Positions 34,849 through 43,341 of a stretch of 64,000 nucleotides of DNA are shown here, one piece after another. The position numbers were made by a program, and so were the translations under genes. The notes under the pieces are model-generated. The model was given only the letters and a program-made list of their open reading frames with translations, was not told the DNA's origin and ran no database searches. Source of the stretch: CAZSSH01 sp964609825 (GTDB lineage: Bacteria > Verrucomicrobiota > Lentisphaeria > Victivallales > Victivallaceae); assembly GCA_964609825.1 (NCBI GenBank), contig CAZSSH010000002.1:569330-633329 (forward strand). The letters are read 5' to 3'. Within the stretch, counting starts at the first letter, position 1. Each line of letters starts with the position of its first letter.

Positions 34849-36207
34849 ATGAAACGCTTGGAGATCAGCACCCAGTCGCCGCGCTACTTTATGGATCAAA
34901 CCGGCCAAACCTTTGTGCCGGTCGGGATCAATCTTTGCTTTCACCGTTACAGCGCCGGGGCTGACGAAGCGGAGGTTTTGGCTACTTACCGGCGCTGGCT
35001 GACCGGTTTTGCGGCCAACGGCGGCAACTTCATCCGCTTGTGGCTCTCGGCGCCGTTTTTTGAAATCATGCCCCAAAGCATTGGCGAATATGATGAAAAG
35101 CAAATGGCGCACGTCAAGGCCGTCGTCGCCATGGCCGAGGAACTCAAAATCAAGGTTAAATTCACCTTTGAGCACTTTCGCTCGGTGATGCCGCGCAAAG
35201 AGGCCGAGAGTTTTCCCGGTGCCGCCGCGTTTAACCGCGAGATGTATCACACGGTTGCGTCAGATATGCATCAATATCTTACCTCGACCGAGTGCCGCCA
35301 AATTTATCTGGAGCGCGTCCGCCGTTTCGCCGCGGCCGGTTTGAGTGACTCGCCCGCCGCCGCCGTCTGGGAATTGTGGAACGAAATCGAGTGCATTGGC
35401 AGCATGTCCGACGTGGTGCCGTGGTGCGAGTACATGATCCCGGAGCTGGGAAAAATATTTCCCAATCAGTTGATCGTCACGAGCCTGGGCAGCTTTTCCT
35501 CGGCGCGGTCCTACGAGTGGTACACCCGCTTTGCCCGGCTCAAGGGCAACTCTTTTTTGCAGGTCCACCGCTATCTCGACCCCGGCGCCGAGCTGGATGT
35601 CTGCCGCGGGCCGGTGGATGTGCTGGCGGCCGACGCCGTCCAGCGCTTGCAAACCATGCGGGGCCACCGCGGCATGCTGCCGGTGCTGCTCGCCGAGTCG
35701 GGCGCGGTGGAGGCCAATCACGCCAATTTCTCGCGCTGGTATGAGTTTGACACCGAAGGAACGATATTGCACGATGTCTTGTTTTCCCCGTTTTTCGCCG
35801 GGGCGGCCGGTTGCGGTCAAGCGTGGCACTGGGATTATATTTATGTCGACCGGCACAATTTGTGGCATCACTTTGCCCGCTTTGTCCGGGGGCTGCACGG
35901 GCTTGACCCGGCGGCGGAAAATTTTGAGCCCTATTATACCGAAACGCGGCGGCTGCGCGTTTACGGTCTCCGGGGCAAGCATGGCAACTTGATCTGGTGC
36001 CGCGACAAGCTCGCCGACTGGTCCAGTGAGCTCGAGCACAAAATCCCGGCCACCATTGTCACCAATGAGGTCGTCCCCCTGGAGCGGTCCGGCCGGACAA
36101 GTTGTTATCAACCGTGGATCGACCGATTTACCGAGCCGGTGGTCACGGATCACCAGTGTCACTTGCCCGAGTTTCGCCGCTCGATTGTGATTTACAACCG
36201 GGCGTAG
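34849..36207 (+). CDS. Cytosolic GH5-like (clan GH-A) glycoside hydrolase
   Basis: A 452-residue TIM-barrel enzyme without signal peptide. It starts with the substrate-loop motif FVPVGINLCFHRY, has FIRLWLSAPFFE (~60), acid/base Glu in WELWNEIE (~175-180) and nucleophile Glu in LLAESGA (~282), followed by a small C-terminal beta domain (LRVYGLRGKHGNLIWCRDK). These features fit GH5 or a close clan-A family, as in mannanase- or glucosidase-type enzymes. Lack of export suggests it cuts imported oligosaccharides. GAGGATAAGG precedes the ATG. Confidence 0.78.
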   Translation: MKRLEISTQSPRYFMDQTGQTFVPVGINLCFHRYSAGADEAEVLATYRRWLTGFAANGGNFIRLWLSAPFFEIMPQSIGEYDEKQMAHVKAVVAMAEELKIKVKFTFEHFRSVMPRKEAESFPGAAAFNREMYHTVASDMHQYLTSTECRQIYLERVRRFAAAGLSDSPAAAVWELWNEIECIGSMSDVVPWCEYMIPELGKIFPNQLIVTSLGSFSSARSYEWYTRFARLKGNSFLQVHRYLDPGAELDVCRGPVDVLAADAVQRLQTMRGHRGMLPVLLAESGAVEANHANFSRWYEFDTEGTILHDVLFSPFFAGAAGCGQAWHWDYIYVDRHNLWHHFARFVRGLHGLDPAAENFEPYYTETRRLRVYGLRGKHGNLIWCRDKLADWSSELEHKIPATIVTNEVVPLERSGRTSCYQPWIDRFTEPVVTDHQCHLPEFRRSIVIYNRA

Positions 36208-36221
36208 CATTAGGGGGTTTG

Positions 36222-36704
36222 ATGGACGCTTGCACCTCGTTTGCCCCGGTGGCGCTGCCGGATGCGCAAATTTTAATTTTGGGCTCGATGCCCGGCGATG
36301 AATCGCTGCGGCAGCAGCAATACTACGCTTTTCGCCACAACGTTTTTTGGCGGATCATGGGAGAAATTTATCACTTTGACCCGGCATTGCCGTACCCGGA
36401 GCGGTTACTGGCTTTGGGGCAACATAAGATTGCCTTGTGGGATGTGCTGTCGGACTGCCGCCGCACGGGCTCGCTGGATGCAATGATCCGCGACGCCGTC
36501 CCCAACGAAATTCCCGCTTTGTTGCAGCGCTGCCCCAAAATCCGCAAAATTTGCTGCAACGGGACGACGGCGGGCAAATATTTGAAGCAATTTTACCCCG
36601 CGTTGGCGGTCGAAGCCGTGATTTTGCCCTCCACGAGTCCGGCGGCGGCAATCTACTCTTACCAAACCAAACTTGAGCGCTGGCGCGGGGCCCTCGACAA
36701 TTAG
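36222..36704 (+). CDS. DNA-deoxyinosine/mismatch glycosylase of the uracil-DNA glycosylase superfamily
   Basis: A 160-residue protein with the UDG-superfamily first motif GSMPGDESLRQQQYYAFRHN and VFW, a DVLSDCRRTGSLD stretch and the last motif LPSTSPAA. This matches the hypoxanthine-DNA glycosylase branch, which removes deaminated adenine from DNA. The ATG at 36222 has GGGGG 6-10 nt before it; a longer in-frame start would overlap the GH5-like gene. It is the third gene of a short plus-strand run, though its role is unrelated to sugars. Confidence 0.82.
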   Translation: MDACTSFAPVALPDAQILILGSMPGDESLRQQQYYAFRHNVFWRIMGEIYHFDPALPYPERLLALGQHKIALWDVLSDCRRTGSLDAMIRDAVPNEIPALLQRCPKIRKICCNGTTAGKYLKQFYPALAVEAVILPSTSPAAAIYSYQTKLERWRGALDN

Positions 36705-36802
36705 TCTTTGAGAAACTCCGACGGTGCTTTGCCGGTGACTTTGCCGGGAACGGTCAAGTGTTTCAAATGCGTATAGCCGTCAGGATTTGTTTCGCATATT
36801 GC
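36701..36802 (-). pseudogene. C-terminal coding remnant downstream of the aldolase stop
   Basis: Directly after the aldolase TGA, in the same frame, the minus strand reads AICETNPDGYTHLKHLTVPG and KVTGKAPSEFLKD to a TAA at 36701-36703. The stretch looks like the tail of a protein but has no start, and HpcH/HpaI enzymes do not normally carry such a tail. It overlaps the stop of the plus-strand glycosylase. It may be the end of a deleted gene or a lost extension of the aldolase. Confidence 0.35.
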
Positions 36803-37624
36803 TCATTTGTGATAAAGATTATTTGAATTTGATGAGCTGTTTTGCGATCCGTAAATAGTATGGATGATATTGGAGTAGCTTGCTCCGAGAATAGCCACAT
36901 CCGCACCAATATTGAGAAATTGATATCCTTCTTGAATCAAACTCATATAATTGTCCAAACCGGCAACAGTCCCGGCGAATTTCCCATGCCGTTTGGCGGT
37001 GTCGGCAACCTGCTGTCTTGCGGCAACCAGTTCAGGGTGATTGAAATCACCGGGATGACCAATGGCGTGACTGAAGTCACCCGGACCAAAAAACAGCATA
37101 TCGTATCCCGGAACCGCGGCAATATCGTCCAATTCCTTTAATGGTTCGGGATCTTCGATTTGAAGAATGATAAATCGTTCGCGGTTGGCTTGCTTGAGAT
37201 AATCTATTAATATCGTCCGCCCGTAATTGCCGTCGGCGTTACCGCCGTCAAGCGGACGGCGGCCAATCGGATAAAAACGGGTGTCGCGAACAATTGTTTT
37301 GGTTTCTTCCAGACTCATTACATGCGGGACCATAATTCCGGTTGCATCCATCTCTAACGGACGAATCAAATTGCTGTAGCAACCCTTGGGAACCCGGCAC
37401 AACAGGTCGCAGTCTGTATTTTTAGTTGCGAGGATCTGTGTTTCGAGTTCGCGATAATCTCCGCCGGTATGCTCTTGGCAGGTCCACAAACAGTCGAATC
37501 CGCTGGCGGCGGCGATTTCATAGGCTCTGGAGTCCGAGAGATTCATTTTGGTGCAAAAAGCAATTTGTCCGTTGCGAAGTTTGCGCAATACTTTACTTTG
37601 GCGCATATTGAATTTCAAAGTCAT
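36803..37624 (-). CDS. HpcH/HpaI family aldolase (2-keto-3-deoxy sugar-acid aldolase type)
   Basis: A 273-residue TIM-barrel class II aldolase. The metal ligands are visible as IEDPEPL (Glu ~154) and FFGPGDFSHAIG (Asp ~181), with conserved RPLDGGNADGNYG between. Enzymes of this family split 2-keto-3-deoxy-glucarate or related acids into pyruvate and an aldehyde, which fits breakdown of uronic-acid sugars released by the enzymes upstream. It is the last gene of locus 3, 17 bp after the sialidase-fold gene, with GAGG before the ATG. Confidence 0.85.
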   Translation of the reverse strand: MTLKFNMRQSKVLRKLRNGQIAFCTKMNLSDSRAYEIAAASGFDCLWTCQEHTGGDYRELETQILATKNTDCDLLCRVPKGCYSNLIRPLEMDATGIMVPHVMSLEETKTIVRDTRFYPIGRRPLDGGNADGNYGRTILIDYLKQANRERFIILQIEDPEPLKELDDIAAVPGYDMLFFGPGDFSHAIGHPGDFNHPELVAARQQVADTAKRHGKFAGTVAGLDNYMSLIQEGYQFLNIGADVAILGASYSNIIHTIYGSQNSSSNSNNLYHK

Positions 37625-37641
37625 AATATTTCCTCGTATCG

Positions 37642-38811
37642 TCAGTGATTCGTTGATGAAAATAGTTTAGTATCAAAGGTTAACCGGGCCAAAAGCGTGT
37701 CGCCCCAATAATTGTTTTGCATGGCTTCTTCCCCCGTGGTGACAATCGCTTCGTTTTCGTCCAGTTGCGTTGCATGAAAGTTGCCCATCCCGGGAATATT
37801 GGCGGGGTCATTGCCAACGGAGCGACAGGGAATGATAATTTGTTCGGTTTGAGATTTCAGGCGCAGTGTTGACTCATCCACCTCGGCGATAAACAGCGGC
37901 GCGCGCCACCGAAAAATATTTTTATTTTCTTGATTTTCCCGGTTGTAAATCAAATAAATCTTGTCGCCTAATATCAACCAATGTTGTTGTGTGCTGCTCA
38001 TTTTTAACGGCGTGCCGTTTTCCCAGCACCATGGTTGTATCGGGTCCCACCGCAGACCGTCTCGGGAGCTGGTGACATAACCGTGATCGTCCTCGGCGCG
38101 GATGGTCATATAATTAATTCCGGCATGAAATACAAGAGACGGTTCCAGCAATCCCCGGCCGCGGGGCAACTCGATTACTTGACCGATGCCGGTAATTTTG
38201 AGCTCATCCCCGTCAAATTCCGCTTGGCAGGTCGTTACCATACGATCTTTGCGGTCAAACAATCCAAAGGTCATGGGAATTAATATTTTTCCTTGCGGGT
38301 TGAAAATTTTTTGGGAGCAACCGCATGAATAGATACTGCAATTGCGGAATAATTCATGATTCAGCCGACGGCGTTTTTGGCACCATCCTTGCTGCGGGTC
38401 ATATACGGTATAAACCGGATAGCGATTGAGCTTGGGGCCGGGGCTCTCGACTCTGAAATCGGATAACGAGTCAAACAATCGTCCGTTATGATAATAAACA
38501 TTGTGTCCGATTGCAACGGCTTTGCCGGATGCATCATGAAAATCGGGGACAACGTCGCAAACGCCCTCTTCGATGTCTCCGGAAATCGGAATGCGTCCCA
38601 AGCCGGGTACTAATTCCGGCGCGGTCCAAATTTTGCCGCGGTCGATTGAGGTGCAATACACCACTGGACCGTAAAAGTCACTGCCGCCAATGCTTTGCAT
38701 GGTCATCAGCAAGGACGAGTCGGTCGGCAGCAAACAAGCTCTGGGATGAAACCAACTGGTTGCGCTTCCATCCCGATTTGTCCATAATTTTTTTAAATCA
38801 ATTGTCAACAT
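37642..38811 (-). CDS. Sialidase-fold (BNR repeat) protein, cytosolic (locus 3)
   Basis: A 389-residue six-bladed propeller-like protein. Asp-box-like motifs are SIDRGKIWTAPE (~55) and SSRDGLRWDP (~245); ends with GNFHATQLDENEAIVTTGEE. Related proteins are annotated as exo-alpha-sialidases, but the arginine triad cannot be assigned here, so another exo-glycosidase or a lyase activity is possible. No signal peptide. It lies 11 bp after the GH39-like gene and 17 bp before the aldolase, in one operon. Confidence 0.72.
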   Translation of the reverse strand: MLTIDLKKLWTNRDGSATSWFHPRACLLPTDSSLLMTMQSIGGSDFYGPVVYCTSIDRGKIWTAPELVPGLGRIPISGDIEEGVCDVVPDFHDASGKAVAIGHNVYYHNGRLFDSLSDFRVESPGPKLNRYPVYTVYDPQQGWCQKRRRLNHELFRNCSIYSCGCSQKIFNPQGKILIPMTFGLFDRKDRMVTTCQAEFDGDELKITGIGQVIELPRGRGLLEPSLVFHAGINYMTIRAEDDHGYVTSSRDGLRWDPIQPWCWENGTPLKMSSTQQHWLILGDKIYLIYNRENQENKNIFRWRAPLFIAEVDESTLRLKSQTEQIIIPCRSVGNDPANIPGMGNFHATQLDENEAIVTTGEEAMQNNYWGDTLLARLTFDTKLFSSTNH

Positions 38812-38822
38812 GGGGTCTCTTA

Positions 38823-41444
38823 TTATTGTTGTTTGTCACTATTGTTTGTCGGTGTCGTTTGCGGCGATATGATTAACATATCCGAAATCGTCAACTGATT
38901 GTCCGGCATTTCCTGAAGGTGGGGACAGGCGATAATAATACCGAATTTAACGATTTTGTCGGTGTCAAGTTTTTGATTTTCATCCAACTCCCCGTTGGCC
39001 TTGATGAAATCGCTGACATAAACAGGCATTACTTGCCACCCTTCCCGGTCGATATCGTTGATCGGAAGTGCGGTTTCGTAGCGCGCTCCGTCTGCTTCCC
39101 ACAAAGTTAACTTTATCAGACAATGATGTTTCAACAATTTTCCGCGCAATACAATAATGCTCTCGGGGGTAAATTGTTTGGAAAATTCGGTAAATGAAAT
39201 TGTCGGTGTCGCCCAAGTCCGATAGCCTTTAAAATCAGGAAATGAGGCATTGATCACCGCCTGATTTTCCTCATTCAGCGATAATTGCATTTTTCCGCCT
39301 TTAAAAATATTGTTGGTTTTCCATTGCTTCAAATTGGCAGGAGCGAGATCAATGACATTTGCGGAATTTTTTCTAAAAAATAACAGATCGTCAGAAACAA
39401 TGCGTAAGGCAAAGTCAACCGGAAGAATTTTGCATTTGTCGGAGTCAATCCCGGAGAAAGATACATGGTATTCCCCGGTTGCGATTACCTGATCGGTTAA
39501 CTCTCCATCCAGTACGGTTTCAACGAAACTTTGCGGCGGAATTGCGAGTGTTTGCGGCAGATGGTGCCGAACCGACAGGGCCGGATCTGCCCGGACAGTC
39601 AGATTAACTGTTTTTTCGCGGTCAGATAAATTATTGATTTTGACTTTGAGTTTGTAATTGCGGTCTGAATTTTGGTTGAGTTTCAAATAACTTTTATTAA
39701 CCGAGTAAGATTCCGCAGCGGAAAAGACCGGTTGTAAAATAATTGACGACAAAGATTGATTAATTGTTTCGGTTGCCGGAAATTTTGGGGCCGGGATAAT
39801 CTGTTTGCCGTATTTCCGCTCCATGTCGGCTTGAGATAAATCCAAATAGGCGATTCCGTCTTCCAATCCATACCCATTTTGATCAAAGCAAAGCTTTCTT
39901 CCGTCAATCCCCTCGGCATCATATGCTCCATCGGGAAGGTTTTGGGGAGCCAGCGATTGCCCCGGCTTGCCGATTAATACAATGACCGCTCTGGCATTTC
40001 CGGTAAAAATTTTAGCTTTGACATTGTTGTCCCAAGTGATTTCTCCGATCAATTTTTTGCCGGATAAGGCTCGGATGATTTGCGCGTAGACCGCCATATT
40101 GTGGAGCGGCGTGTAATGATAATCAATGCATCCGTTGCCGTAAAACCGTCGGTTGCGCATTTGGATGATGTCCGTCGGCCAAGTAATCATCGAAAACGGA
40201 AAATAACGAGCTACGCCGTCGGCGCGGCATTCAACTGCGAGGATTGCATTGTCCAAACAGTTGTTATAAACCATTGATGCCGGATTTTCCGCTTTGGGCC
40301 GTTTTGCATAGATATTTTCACGGAAAAATCCGCTGGATGACTCAGTAATCCATATTTGTCGGTTGGGTACAATCTCGCGTAATCCGCTGATGATCCCCGG
40401 TGCAGAGTTTGAGTTGTCATAAACGTGCAAACTTACAAAAGAAACACTGTCCATTACGCCGTTGCGTTGGCATTGACGGATATAATTGCGGTCAAGAAAT
40501 GAAAAGCCGCCATTCGTGATTTTGATGCGTTCCTGCTGTCCAGCCCAGGCAAATGCTTTTACCACTGCGGAAAATTCTGCAACGTTGCCCTTGTGTCCAT
40601 CGTGATTGGGCTCATTCCAGACCTGAAAGCAATCCCAGTAGGCATTCCAGCGCGATGCCCATTCGCGCCAGGCGACAGTTGCTTCAATCAAATTAGCGGG
40701 AAACTCCGATTGTGGCGCGTTTTTTAGCCAGGCGGGAGATCCGGGAGCAAATTCCAACATGCCGATCCCGTTTTCTTTTAAGGTTTGTCGCAGCTCCTCA
40801 TGAACTTTGGCAAAGCGGCCGGGGGGGATCTTCGCCTCCGGTTGCCAAACACCTTTGCTCGGATTAAGGTCATTCCATTTACTGATATCCCGGACTGTAC
40901 TGATGCCAATCCTCCGTAAATTTTTTATCAACGGCTCTCGGTATTGTTGGCGCATGTAAAATGTAAAATATATGCCGATCCCGAAAAACGGATCCCGTTC
41001 TCCCTGATACGCCGGCAAAGCGCAGACTCCGAAACGCTCTTCCAGCTCAGTGATTTCCAATTCAAAAAAACCTTGCGGAAAAATCAGGTTAATTTGCATA
41101 ATACCATTGCATACGGGAGCTGTTCCGGTTGAAATTTCACGCCCGCGGTAATCCATCAGCCGGTATCCAAGACTGGTTGTTTCCGTCCAGTCATAAAGAT
41201 CATTCATTTTGAAACGAATGGTTGTCATTTCTCCCGGAGTGACAAAATATTCCGTAAGATCGACGGGGACGAGCGGTGCGGTCTGGTAGTGGTAATCAGC
41301 TAAATAATGCGGTAGCTCCTGACTTCGGGTGGCGGGTGAATATTTTTTTTTCTCCGCGGCGTGCAATGACGTAACCAATAATGTGGCGATAAATGTGAAT
41401 ATTGCCAGATATAAGAGTTGGCGGTTAACTAAATAACAGCTCAT
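38823..41444 (-). CDS. Secreted GH39-like (clan GH-A) glycoside hydrolase (locus 3)
   Basis: An 873-residue exported protein (hydrophobic signal ~10-28). An N-terminal beta domain (~45-155) is followed by a TIM barrel with VWNEPNHDGHKG (acid/base Glu ~280) and IWITESSSGF (nucleophile Glu ~365), a pattern typical of GH39 and neighbouring clan-A families. The C-terminal 400 residues are beta-sandwich domains of CBM type. GGAG precedes the ATG. It follows the pseudopilin by 75 bp. Confidence 0.75.
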   Translation of the reverse strand: MSCYLVNRQLLYLAIFTFIATLLVTSLHAAEKKKYSPATRSQELPHYLADYHYQTAPLVPVDLTEYFVTPGEMTTIRFKMNDLYDWTETTSLGYRLMDYRGREISTGTAPVCNGIMQINLIFPQGFFELEITELEERFGVCALPAYQGERDPFFGIGIYFTFYMRQQYREPLIKNLRRIGISTVRDISKWNDLNPSKGVWQPEAKIPPGRFAKVHEELRQTLKENGIGMLEFAPGSPAWLKNAPQSEFPANLIEATVAWREWASRWNAYWDCFQVWNEPNHDGHKGNVAEFSAVVKAFAWAGQQERIKITNGGFSFLDRNYIRQCQRNGVMDSVSFVSLHVYDNSNSAPGIISGLREIVPNRQIWITESSSGFFRENIYAKRPKAENPASMVYNNCLDNAILAVECRADGVARYFPFSMITWPTDIIQMRNRRFYGNGCIDYHYTPLHNMAVYAQIIRALSGKKLIGEITWDNNVKAKIFTGNARAVIVLIGKPGQSLAPQNLPDGAYDAEGIDGRKLCFDQNGYGLEDGIAYLDLSQADMERKYGKQIIPAPKFPATETINQSLSSIILQPVFSAAESYSVNKSYLKLNQNSDRNYKLKVKINNLSDREKTVNLTVRADPALSVRHHLPQTLAIPPQSFVETVLDGELTDQVIATGEYHVSFSGIDSDKCKILPVDFALRIVSDDLLFFRKNSANVIDLAPANLKQWKTNNIFKGGKMQLSLNEENQAVINASFPDFKGYRTWATPTISFTEFSKQFTPESIIVLRGKLLKHHCLIKLTLWEADGARYETALPINDIDREGWQVMPVYVSDFIKANGELDENQKLDTDKIVKFGIIIACPHLQEMPDNQLTISDMLIISPQTTPTNNSDKQQ

Positions 41445-41519
41445 TCTGATTTTTCTCCGATATTTTTCTGGTGATTTTTTGCTTGTAATTACTTAAATTC
41501 AGGTGTATTTCGGAAAAAA

Positions 41520-42251
41520 TCAATTATTTTCCGGATCGTACCAATAGTAGTCGCCGTTGGCGTCGGTTCTCATGACGGAAAGGCGGCGGTAGTCAATCCA
41601 CTCGACGTGGCCGTCTTGAAACAGTGAATTTGAACCGCCATTGGGACCGTGGGCCATATAACGGCTTGAGCCGTCCGGTCTGGTGCGATATGTGTCTGCC
41701 ATGACGGGCCACCTTTCGGTATTGAGTCCCAATACTTTGGCTTGACGCCGTTTGAGACTGTGACGACAAGTCCTGGCATTGATAGCCAACAGTGTTTGGT
41801 CGGTTCTTCCGCCAGCAATCAGCGAATAACCTACAGTGCGTGTGCCGCTGAGGCTGCCGGCAGAATAATTGTAGTAGCCTGGGGTCGCTTCCATCCCATA
41901 ATCTTCTTGGGAAGGACACCAAAATAATTTTTTGGTCATCTTTTGAGCGAAAGAAACTTCATTAATGGTTCGTTTGGTTAAAATTGGCGGATGTATCTGA
42001 TAACCGCTGCTGCCCGCAGCGGTAAACTGTTCGGCGCTATTATCCGGGTAATAGGATTTATTTTCATCGCAGTAGGAGTTAAGGGTCACTCCCCATTGTT
42101 TGAGATTGTTGGCGCAACTGATGACTCTGGCTCTGCTTCTTGCTTTATTCAGCGCAGGAAGCAGTAAACTGGCTAAAATTGCAATAATTGCAATTACTAC
42201 TAAAAGTTCAATCAATGTAAATGCCGATAACCTTGTCTTTTTACGCATCAT
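41520..42251 (-). CDS. Type IV prepilin-like protein, H-X9-DG type (locus 3)
   Basis: A 243-residue protein with leader MMRKKTRLSA, then FTLIELLVVIAIIAIL and ALNKARSRARVISCANNLKQ. The residue before the cleavage point is Ala, the only one of the five that standard prepilin peptidases might accept. The C-terminal motif is HGPNGGSNSLFQDGHVEW, an H-X11-DG variant. GGAG lies 7 nt before the ATGATG start. It sits between the FadR regulator and the GH39-like gene. Confidence 0.87.
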   Translation of the reverse strand: MMRKKTRLSAFTLIELLVVIAIIAILASLLLPALNKARSRARVISCANNLKQWGVTLNSYCDENKSYYPDNSAEQFTAAGSSGYQIHPPILTKRTINEVSFAQKMTKKLFWCPSQEDYGMEATPGYYNYSAGSLSGTRTVGYSLIAGGRTDQTLLAINARTCRHSLKRRQAKVLGLNTERWPVMADTYRTRPDGSSRYMAHGPNGGSNSLFQDGHVEWIDYRRLSVMRTDANGDYYWYDPENN

Positions 42252-42414
42252 TATGCTCTCCTTTTTGGTTGTGATCAAATGGTTTAAAATGCTCCAATTT
42301 TATAAAGTTTTGCATTGCAATGTTTCTATGGTGACTGTTTGTGTTTGATTTTTACAGTTTGACTTGTATGCCAGAATTGTACATTGACTTATCCCGGAGT
42401 TTTCAACCCAATGG

Positions 42415-43071
42415 TTAATCTTCAATTAGGTTGTCATATTTATGAAGATGCTTACGCATGATGCCGCGTGCCAGCTCCAGATTGTTATATTCTAGCGCTT
42501 CAATTAACTGTATGTGGTCACGGGTTGCTTGCTGACTGGACTCCGGTGGAGTAACACGGGCAGCAAAAAAAGTTTGAAGTAAATTGGAAAAAGCAAGTAA
42601 AATACTGTTGCCGCTGATTGCCAGCAACCGACGGTGAAAATCGCAATCCCGCGATAAATTATACTCAATTTCTGCCGGATCGTCATTGTATCGTGAGCAA
42701 TCGGCAATTTTTCTAAGCTCTGCGATATCGTTGGAGGTAAGTTTTCCGGCAATCACATCCAATGCGCCCAGTTCGATCGACAATCTGGCCTCCAAAAGTT
42801 GGCGGTATGTGAAGTCGCTGGCGGCAACCTGAAACCCGATGGCGCGTCCGAGCAAAGTAAAATCCATTTCTTGAATAATCGTTCCGCGTCTGGGATACGA
42901 GCGGGCGAATCCGAGGAATTTGAGACCCCGCAATCCTTCCCGGATGCTTACCCGGCTGACATTAAATCGCTCTGCCAACTCTTCTTCGGGTGGAAATTTA
43001 TCGCCGGGTTTGAGTTTATTTGTGATTATGTATGACAATAAAAGCTCAATTATTCGATCTGTTTTGTTCAT
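42415..43071 (-). CDS. FadR-subfamily GntR regulator with FCD domain (locus 3)
   Basis: A 218-residue regulator: GntR winged helix (FPPEEELAERFNVSRVSIRE, ~26-45) and an all-helical FCD ligand domain (~85-215) with the metal-binding pattern Asp/His in RDCDFHRRLL and HIQLIEAL. FCD proteins commonly sense hexuronates or other organic acids through a bound metal, in line with the aldolase at the operon end. A palindrome fitting the FadR-family consensus lies between its promoter and start, so it probably represses itself and the locus. Confidence 0.9.
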   Translation of the reverse strand: MNKTDRIIELLLSYIITNKLKPGDKFPPEEELAERFNVSRVSIREGLRGLKFLGFARSYPRRGTIIQEMDFTLLGRAIGFQVAASDFTYRQLLEARLSIELGALDVIAGKLTSNDIAELRKIADCSRYNDDPAEIEYNLSRDCDFHRRLLAISGNSILLAFSNLLQTFFAARVTPPESSQQATRDHIQLIEALEYNNLELARGIMRKHLHKYDNLIED

Positions 43072-43101
43072 TTTTGTCTTTTTTCGATATTATTTATTTA
43101 A

Positions 43102-43146
43102 TTTGTACTACAAATATAATTATAGCAAAAAAAATTTAAAAGTCAA
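43102..43146 (-). promoter_or_regulatory. Promoter of locus 3 with FadR-type operator
   Basis: Minus-strand promoter TTGACT (43141-43146), 16-bp spacer, TATAAT (43119-43124). The perfect palindrome TTTGTACTACAAA (43102-43114) covers the expected transcription start. Its core TTGTACTACAA fits the FadR-family consensus TNGTNNNACNA exactly. The rest of the 43147-43341 gap is AT-rich and shows no gene. Confidence 0.7.
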
Positions 43147-43341
43147 GAACTGCATTGATAAAAAATTAAAAAAATATGGTATTATTAAGAAAAATGCTTT
43201 GATTGATTTGGAAAATAGGACATTGAACATATTATTATATGACGATGAAGCATCATTTTTAGTCACGGGAAAATCATCGGGAAGTTTTCATCGCACGATT
43301 GCGGAGAAAAAAATTGATTAGTAGAGTTACCGTGTTTGGGA

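Noticed and set aside
35260..36210. Minus-strand open frame of 316 codons opposite the GH5-like gene
   Set aside because: Shadow of a gene with both catalytic glutamates in place.
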